A DNA stretch of 64,000 nucleotides from positions 65,559,702 to 65,623,701 of the forward strand of contig NC_088863.1 in assembly GCF_032884065.1 (NCBI RefSeq). Direction: 5' to 3'. This DNA is from Artemia franciscana (lineage: Eukaryota; Arthropoda; Branchiopoda; Anostraca; Artemiidae). Positions 57,783-64,000 of the stretch are shown here, piece by piece. Position numbers and translations under genes: made by a program. A model generated the notes under the pieces. The model was not told the DNA's origin and ran no database searches. It worked only from the letters and a program-made list of their open reading frames with translations. Positions within the stretch are counted from its first letter, which is position 1, and every line of letters starts with the position of its first letter.

Positions 57783-57967
57783 GAGTATTACTGAAGTAGA
57801 AAGAATCTTTGGATTCATCTGTTAGTCCTCAGTCAGCTATGATTGCTATGTTGTGGAAACTTGACATTTTGGAAATATTTCTGAATCCAAATAAGTGTTT
57901 TCAAAATTTATCAGTGAAAAAGAAAATATATTCTCAAAGAATACTTGATGATATTATTGAAAGATGA
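57783..57967 (+). pseudogene. possible second exon or ORF relic
   Basis: After the TTTCTCTAG acceptor the phase-compatible frame is GVLLK, TAG, then an open stretch KESLDSSVSPQSAMIAMLWK ... IYSQRILDDIIER to TGA. It is not recognisable and may be noise. Confidence 0.22.
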
Positions 57968-58115
57968 ATTTACAACTTTGAATTAATGTATATTCCTTAT
58001 GAGTTGTGGTCCAAACGCATTTAATCAATTAATTGACATACTCATAGAAACACAACAAAATGTTATTTTGGATTTGCTTTTGAACACTACCTTAGAAATT
58101 CAATGATGATTCAAG

Positions 58116-58447
58116 GTAAAAAAGGTAAAGGATACGGTATTAGATTTTACCGGCGGTGCTGATCTCCTACCGGCGGTGCCGATCTCCGTTTCTTGGGCCT
58201 TCAGCCAAGAAGTGCAATGGGGGGCTTGGGGCAACCATCCTGTGCTTTCGCACACCCTTACTGTTTACCTTCCCCAGATTTCTCCAGGTACCCATTAGAG
58301 CTGGATCAACTCTGGCTAAGCTTACAGGGTCACGCCACTGACCCCCGTCCGAAACTCAATAATTGGGTACGCTAGGATTCGAACCCACGTCCGCTCAGAC
58401 GAAGGATCCTGAGTCCAGCGCACCAATCCACTCGACCAGGACGGCTC
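58116..58447 (-). mobile_element. tRNA-derived SINE with 13-bp target duplication
   Basis: Exact ATGATGATTCAAG repeats flank it at 58,103-58,115 and 58,448-58,460. On the minus strand the head has an A box TGGTCGAGTGG (58,438-58,428) and B box GGTTCGAATCC (58,385-58,375), with a tRNA-Leu-like CTGGACTCAGGATCC middle. The body contains GTGTGCGAAAGCACA (a small hairpin) and duplicated GCACCGCCGGTA; the tail is CCTTTACCTTTTTTACC. Perfect duplications indicate a recent insertion. Confidence 0.88.
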
Positions 58448-58723
58448 ATGATGATTCAAGACTCTATCAAAATAATTTTTTAGGAGAGCAATAAATAAAT
58501 TGACAATTTAGAACATCCTGTTCAAACATATTCAGATGAATTTCAATTATGATGTCAGTCGATTACTCCTCTCTCTCTTTAAAAAAGAACACTCTCTTTA
58601 TCGATCATAAGTCAGTTTCATTTCGGCGGTGAGAGAGTCGACATTGAAAAATAATCCTTAAATGTCAACTATGCATGTATATCCTGGGCAGCTAGTAATT
58701 CTGTGAAAATTTTATAATTTTAG

Positions 58724-59140
58724 AAGAATATGATGAAGAGTTTAGTTTATGCGATCCGTGTCACTTGCATAGAGAATATGCAGTATAAACTAAAGACTGT
58801 TATTGCTGTTTTGAAAAGATTTGTGACTTTCATAATAGAGGATTCCTATTTTACTATTATCACCGTGAAAAATGTGATCAGTTGGAAAATACCTATCCAG
58901 TTATGAATGGAAAGGACCCTAAACGATATTTTTCTTTATTTCCAAGAGACTGGTATCGTTATGGTTATAAATTGTTCTGGGAAAAAAAACATCATTCTCC
59001 GCTTCAACTGTTGGAACTGCAAGAGAATTTAGTTTCTACGTCATCGCTCTGAAAACAACTGGTACTTTGATTATAAGCCTACTGATTTTTATTTGGCTAA
59101 TACAGAAGGTGATTCTCCATTTGGAACCGTTGTGACCTGA
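58724..59140 (+). pseudogene. cysteine-rich ORF relic, unknown family
   Basis: After a TTTATAATTTTAG acceptor-like site the frame reads EEYDEEFSLCDPCHLHREYA, TAA, DCYCCFEKICDFHNRGFLFY, YYHREKCDQLENTYPVMNGK and DPKRYFSLFPRDWYRYGYKL. A shift at an eight-A run leads to LRFNCWNCKRI, a TAG, then NNWYFDYKPTDFYLANTEGD to TGA. CxxC pairs suggest a zinc-binding protein. It is too continuous for chance in AT-rich DNA, but broken. Confidence 0.4.
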
Positions 59141-60576
59141 CGTGACTTTTATCTGAAGGCTAAATGAGGGCTCGCTTCTTTCAGTTGAAAAAACTCATCT
59201 TTTAAAATTTAATTTATCTGAAACCTCATTGTAGAGTTTCAAGCGCCTTTTTAATTTTTTTTTTATTTTCCATTGCTGATTCTGTTGTTGGAGAACATAG
59301 AGACATTTTTTGAGGGAGATTTTTCTGCGGGAGGATTATCAGGGAGAATTTTTCAAGTGGAGAAACCCTGATTTACCCTGAATTCTTCTACAAAATTTCA
59401 TTTACTTGTCGTTCTTCCTCTTTGCATGCACAATTTTACATATAGCGAGAATGTTATGGTGGAATTGTTCAGGGGAATTCCCAGCAGGGATAAAAATTTC
59501 TGGCAAGATTTTTTCCTTTGAAAATTGTGGCTATTGTTCACAAAGATGCTGCAATGTGGCAACTCCCTTGTTATTGCACAAAATGCTTCTAGTATTTATG
59601 TTAATTCATCACTGCTACCCCCCCCCCTTCACCGCCTTAGAGCCAATAATAAAGGTGTATACTGAATGTATAAGTGAGATGAATTAGACAACAAGTCCCA
59701 GAAACTCATTTAGTTTTCATCTGAAGGCTCAGTGATGCTTAGAACATTAGGAACATTTTTGTAAATAAGAAGGAAATGTCACTTTTTAGCACCCTTGTGG
59801 AAATTACCTACAATTTACCACAAAAATATCTTGTTAGACAACTTGATCCCCGTTGAAAGAAAATTATTCCCAGTAAATTTCTTCCCTCAGGAAATTCTCC
59901 TAAATAATTTTCCGTCCCCCGGCAGAAAAAAAACTTGTGAAAAATATCCGTAAGTTTTTAATAGCAAATACTAGCTGTAAGCAATGGATATACTAAAAAT
60001 TTTTAAAAGGCAATTAAACTTCTAAAATGAAGTTTTCTGATCGCTTTGTAGTTAGAAAGGGAGGGAAATGCCTTAAACGGTGCATGCCAAAACAACCCAA
60101 CTCCCATTGAAGCTTTAGATAAATACATAATTAGTTCTAAGAGAAATATGAGGGGAGGGTGGAGTAAAACTTAATATATTGCTTGCAAGGGCCGAAGTCA
60201 AGATTTTTTTCATGAGGGGAGGGTATTTATCGGTTGGAAGTGTGATAAAAAAAAAACTCTTTAAAATCACATCAAAAATGTAAATTTTATAATTAATCCT
60301 TATGATATCTGGGAATAGCTCTGGTCTGCCTGCGATTATGGAAGTAAATAGTAACATTAAACATCAAATGAGCCGAATTTATTCTCTTTTGAAGGAGACT
60401 GGCCCTTCCTTATCCAAATCTTCCCTCCATCGTCACAGAAACTTTGGAAAGTTCTCTCTAGACCAGAAATTGAGAGTCATAGTCCTTCTTTAGAAGTTGT
60501 AAAGTGATTGGAAACCAGCCAGCCGCGTTTGAGGTTATTATCGAAAAGAGTATTTTTCGGGAGGGCGAACACAGGT
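59141..60576. other. AT-rich DNA with dispersed repeat phrases
   Basis: GAATTCC..GGGA..ATTTTC phrases and a segment at 59,490-59,610 (ATTGTTCACAAAGATGCTGC) recurring at 62,010-62,120. No gene supported. Confidence 0.4.
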
Positions 60577-62745
60577 TTCTAAAGGCTTATGGGTTCCTGT
60601 TGTATATATTCAAAACCATTTGAAAGGGATGGGTCCAGCCAGGATAACTGCCCCAGACACCGCAGCAGGGGCGGGGGCGGTATTTACTTTTTTTCAACTC
60701 GTTTTAACATTGGATCACAGTTTTAACTTTGATCCATCTTTTTGATTATATTTAAGTATGGAGGGGGCGTTACGTTCCTCCGGGTATCATCAACCCCAGT
60801 AATGGCTCTGTATGTATTGATATCCCCTATAATGCAATTATGGTTACAGCGGTAGCTGCACAAGAAATCTAAAGGTTCCCGAAGGCTTATAAATTTCTAT
60901 TTTATCTGTTCAAAAACATTCAAGGGGATGGGTACGACAAGGGTAACTTCCCGAGGCACTGTAGTAGGGGTGGGGACCACAGCCCATAGTCACCACAATT
61001 TAAAAAAAATGCGTTTAGAAAAAATACACCTATTGAAAAAAAATGCCACATGGCACTGATTTAAAAATGGTAGCCATTATTTCGGTTCGTTTTAAAATAA
61101 CAGTTTATTGCGAAAAAAAATTTCTGGTGATTTCGATTAGAAATCTGAAACCCTTCGAAAAAAGCTAAATATTTCTCAGGGGGTAATTATATCACACCAA
61201 AGGGTCCTAGAAGTTAAGGAGAGGGCTCATTGAAAACAATTTAAAGTTCAAGTAACCAATGCTTGAAAACTACTAAACCTTCCACTTCCCCAGGACCTAT
61301 AATAACGGAATACAATTAAAATGTACGTGGGAACTAAAAACAATTAGAAACGAAGTCTCAAGAGCTCGTTTAGCTTTCATCTGAAGCTTAGAAAACTAGG
61401 TCACTGAAACAAAATCCTTTCGGTATCTTAATCCCTTCCCTACGCCCAAAGGTCTATGAATTCCTATTGTATGTATTCAAAACCTGGGTAAAGCATGAGT
61501 AACTGCCTGAGGCACTGCAGTAGGAGATGGGGACCACAGCCCATAGTCACCACAATTAAAAAAATACGTTTAGAAAAAAATACCTATCAGAAAAAATTGC
61601 CATCTGGCACTGATTCAAAAATGGTAGCCATTAATTTAGTTTATTTTAAAAATAAAAGTTTATTGCGAAAAAAAGCTATGGTGATTTCGAAAAAAAGTCT
61701 GAAATCCCTCGAAAATGGCTTCAGATCAAAAATAAATGTCCATCATTGGAATCAGCATGGTTGGACACTTTTTAAAGGGCCATTACACTACCCATACTAT
61801 CAACAACAAGGAAGATCACTTTTATGCATGGGTAGCACTGATCTGTCTCTCGGTTTTTTTTGTGTGTTTTTTTTTCTTTTCTTTTTTCTAGCAGGGCTAG
61901 AGAGTCATTGAAACATCATAGAGAGTTATGTAATAGCTCATTCGAATGGATATTGTGTTTGCTCGTGCCTTTTTTAAGTCGCCAAAATCAGAGATGAATT
62001 TTCAGCATGGATTAAATTGTCTGGCAAGAACTTCCTGTGAAAAAAGTGTGGTTAATGTCCGCAAAGATGCTTCAGTGTGACCTACCTTCATATCGAAGAG
62101 ATGTATTTCTGGCGTTTACTTTAACGCTTTATTTAACCAAAGTTATTTAATTCATAATTTAATGAAAAATTATTAAGGAGGGGAAGTAGATCTTTGTGAA
62201 GGGGTGGTAGGATATTAAAAAAAAGTAAGTTTCAATGACCTAAGTATTTCTCAAGGGTGATTATATCACACTAAGGGTCCTAGAAGATAGGGATAGGGCT
62301 CATTGAAAAGAATTTAAAGTTTAAATAACCAATACTAGGAAACTACTAATACCTTCCTCCCTCCCCGGGACCTATAATAAAGGCATACAATTAAAATATA
62401 CGTGGGAACTAAAAAGAATTAGACAAAAAGCCTAAAGATCTCCTTTAACTTTCATCTGAACTTTAGAAAACTAGGTCACTGAAACATAATTCTTTCAATA
62501 TATTAATCCCTTCCATACACCTAAGGGTTTACGAATTCCCATTGTGTCTATTCAAAATCATTCAAGGGGATAGATATAACAAGGGCAACTGCCCGAGGCA
62601 CTGCAGTAGGGGTGGAGACCACAGCCCATAGTCACCACAATTAAAAAATGGGTTTAGAAATAAACACCTATTGAAAATAATTGCCATCTGGCGCTGATCC
62701 GAATATGGTAGCCATTATTGCGGTTAGTTGTAAAAACAAAAGTTT
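60577..62745 (+). repeat. ~570-bp tandem repeat, interrupted units
   Basis: Units marked by GGCTTATGGGTTCCTGTTGT-like starts at about 60,585, 60,880, 61,450 and 62,520, each followed by AACTGCCCGAGGCACTGCAG and ACCACAGCCCATAGTCACCA. The fullest unit (about 60,870-61,440) also has ATTATATCACACCAAAGGGT and GAACTAAAAACAATTAGA. The third unit is split by about 500 bp of other repeat (61,730-62,240). Confidence 0.7.
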
Positions 62746-62819
62746 AAGTAAAACAGTTCAAAATAGGGATGAAACCCTTTTATTGACAGTGAATAGATAT
62801 AAAATTATTTAACAGGAAA

Positions 62820-62850
62820 TTTCGAACACATATACAGTGTTCATCATCAG
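62820..62850 (-). ncRNA. hammerhead-ribozyme-like core
   Basis: On the minus strand CTGATGA, a bulged T, stem GAACAC/GTGTTC with loop TGTATAT, then GAAA. This is the conserved core arrangement of hammerheads described in Penelope-like elements. A stem III ATTT/AAAT can be drawn after GAAA, but stem I pairing is poor, so activity is doubtful. Confidence 0.35.
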
Positions 62851-62920
62851 CAGTAAAACTAAAAGACATGAATAAAAATAAACAAAATTTATACCTAATA
62901 AACTAATTACATATAGTTTA

Positions 62921-63535
62921 TTGCTCTTATTTTTTTCAATGCAACAGCGGAGGCAAATCTTAACTGACCGCATTTTTAGTATTTGCTCTCCAAAATTCAT
63001 TGAGGAGGAAGTATTGTTGTTAAAAGAGATTTTAATAAGTAACCATTATCCGGTTTGGTTAATTGACCAGACTTTTTCGAAAAGAAGGAAAAAATTTCTA
63101 GAACGATATTCTGGAAACGACAGAAAAGATATATATTTTTTGTTCTCCACCATTTAAGTTTAAAAACTTAAAGAATTTTACAAACTAATGGCGTAAAGGT
63201 AGCCTTAAGAGGTAGTAATAGTTTGGCTAGCTTTTTAAATTCTGGAAAGGATTGGATTTCCGTAGAGCAACAAAGTAGGGTTTATAAGATCCTATGTACT
63301 TGTGGAAGCTCTTATGTGGGACGTACTAATCAGAATTTAAAAATGAGATTGCTACAACATCATAATTCTATTTCATAGTCTTTAAAGCAAAATACCAAAC
63401 CTGAAGATTTCACGTCGGCCCTCCCGGAACATATTTTTAATTTTCCAAATCATTTTATTTTATTTGAAAATGTTTCTTTCATTTCTAAGGACCAAGTTTT
63501 CTTTCAATTAGGCGCACTTGCTTTATATTATGAGA
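62921..63535 (+). pseudogene. Penelope-like element: RT end and GIY-YIG-type endonuclease
   Basis: First frame: QQRRQILTDRIFSICSPKFI-EEEVLLLKEILISNHYPVWL, typical of the region after the reverse transcriptase. Then in another frame SLASFLNSGKDWISVEQQSR, VYKILCTCGSSYVGRTNQNL and KMRLLQHHNSIS, the GIY-YIG-like module (VYK...YVG) with its CxC residues. A TAG (63,377-63,379) interrupts, the frame continues FTSALPEHIFNFPNHFILFE and ends ALALYYEK. The N-terminal RT core is missing. Confidence 0.72.
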
Positions 63536-64000
63536 AGTAGTATAGTAATTGCTGATTTTGTCTCACCTAGATCACCCTATCAACTTACATCATTTTTAAT
63601 CCATTTTAGATAATTTTAATATCAAATATTGCGCATTTTAAACATTCAAAATGAAAATCAAAATACAAATGAAAACAGAAAATTCAAAATGAAAACAGGT
63701 GCTTGGAAATCAAATTTAGTATAATTCTTACACTTTTGACAATGTGGACATTGGTTCTAAGCTCCACCTAGATGACCCCATCAATTTACCCATTTTCAAT
63801 TAAATTCAGTCCATTTTAAATGAAAATTTCCAGAATTTTACAATTTCCTATCCACAGCTTAAAGATCAAAAAAGGTTTTGTGAAAAAAGAATTTGATGAA
63901 TTTGTGAAAAAAGAGTTTAATTATATTCCCTTTCTTATGCTACTGATGAAATGCAATAATTTAATATTATTTAATATTTAGTGGATAGTTCGATATCAAT
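63536..64000. other. AT-rich DNA, no feature recognised
   Basis: CTCCACCTAGATGACCCCAT and CTCACCTAGATCACCCTATC are two related segments (63,763; 63,563), perhaps repeat units of the element's 3' end. Nothing else seen. Confidence 0.35.

Noticed and set aside
58375..58438. Functional tRNA gene on the minus strand
   Set aside because: A and B boxes are good, but the acceptor ends do not pair and the flanks show it is a SINE head with target duplications.

Overview
This window is eukaryotic genomic DNA made almost entirely of mobile-element remains. It is AT-rich, has long (TA)n tracts and no bacterial gene organisation, and I found no confidently identifiable host gene. The element mix (Helitrons, a pogo-like DNA transposon, L2-like and RTE-like non-LTR elements with a TAG-repeat 3' tail, a tRNA-headed SINE, a Penelope-like element) fits an arthropod. 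Several dispersed repeats resemble what I remember from the brine shrimp Artemia, but that is unverified recollection.

Region 1 (1-31.5 kb) is a Helitron graveyard. The dominant family starts with TCTATATATATAAAAATAAG and ends with a 13-bp GC-rich hairpin followed by CTAG. Copies carry some or all of these modules: a promoter with three TGACGTCA palindromes and a TATTTAAG box; a small ORF of basic 23-residue repeats with an acidic tail; an A-rich stretch; a minisatellite built on AATGACGACCGGGACAC; the last exon-like piece of the PIF1-type helicase; and the 3' hairpin. Elements stand head to tail at 2.5-5.9 kb, head to head near 23.7 kb, and nested at 29-30 kb. The best Rep gene (15,290-17,965) has the HUH motif and the paired tyrosines, but one in-frame TAG breaks it and the helicase half is missing. 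A second Rep-helicase relic (25,360-28,831, minus) keeps the helicase but has lost the HUH core. Two 1,361-bp arms (17,966-19,326 and 22,572-23,932) form a nearly perfect inverted duplication. A complete pogo-like transposon (6,115-9,356) sits in a (TA)n tract.

Region 2 (31.5-49.4 kb) is mostly unannotatable AT-rich DNA. It holds an LTR-retrotransposon leader with a tRNA-Leu primer-binding site, an RTE-like 3' fragment, four copies of a foldback repeat (one with perfect 132-bp arms), a larger dispersed repeat with palindromic end and a hAT-type MITE relic.

Region 3 (49.4-64 kb) contains an L2-like non-LTR retrotransposon inserted into an older RTE-like relic, a 158-bp tandem repeat just upstream of a possible first coding exon (56,606-56,672), a young SINE with 13-bp target duplications, a cysteine-rich ORF relic, ~570-bp tandem repeats and the 3' part of a Penelope-like element with a GIY-YIG-type domain and a nearby hammerhead-like motif.

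Together the elements show repeated amplification of already broken Helitron copies, presumably mobilised in trans, with internal deletions often at short microhomologies. The most unusual signals are the CRE-like promoter arrays shared by separate Helitron subfamilies, the recurring small basic/acidic ORF, the tRNA-like modules inside Helitrons, and the two large inverted repeats.
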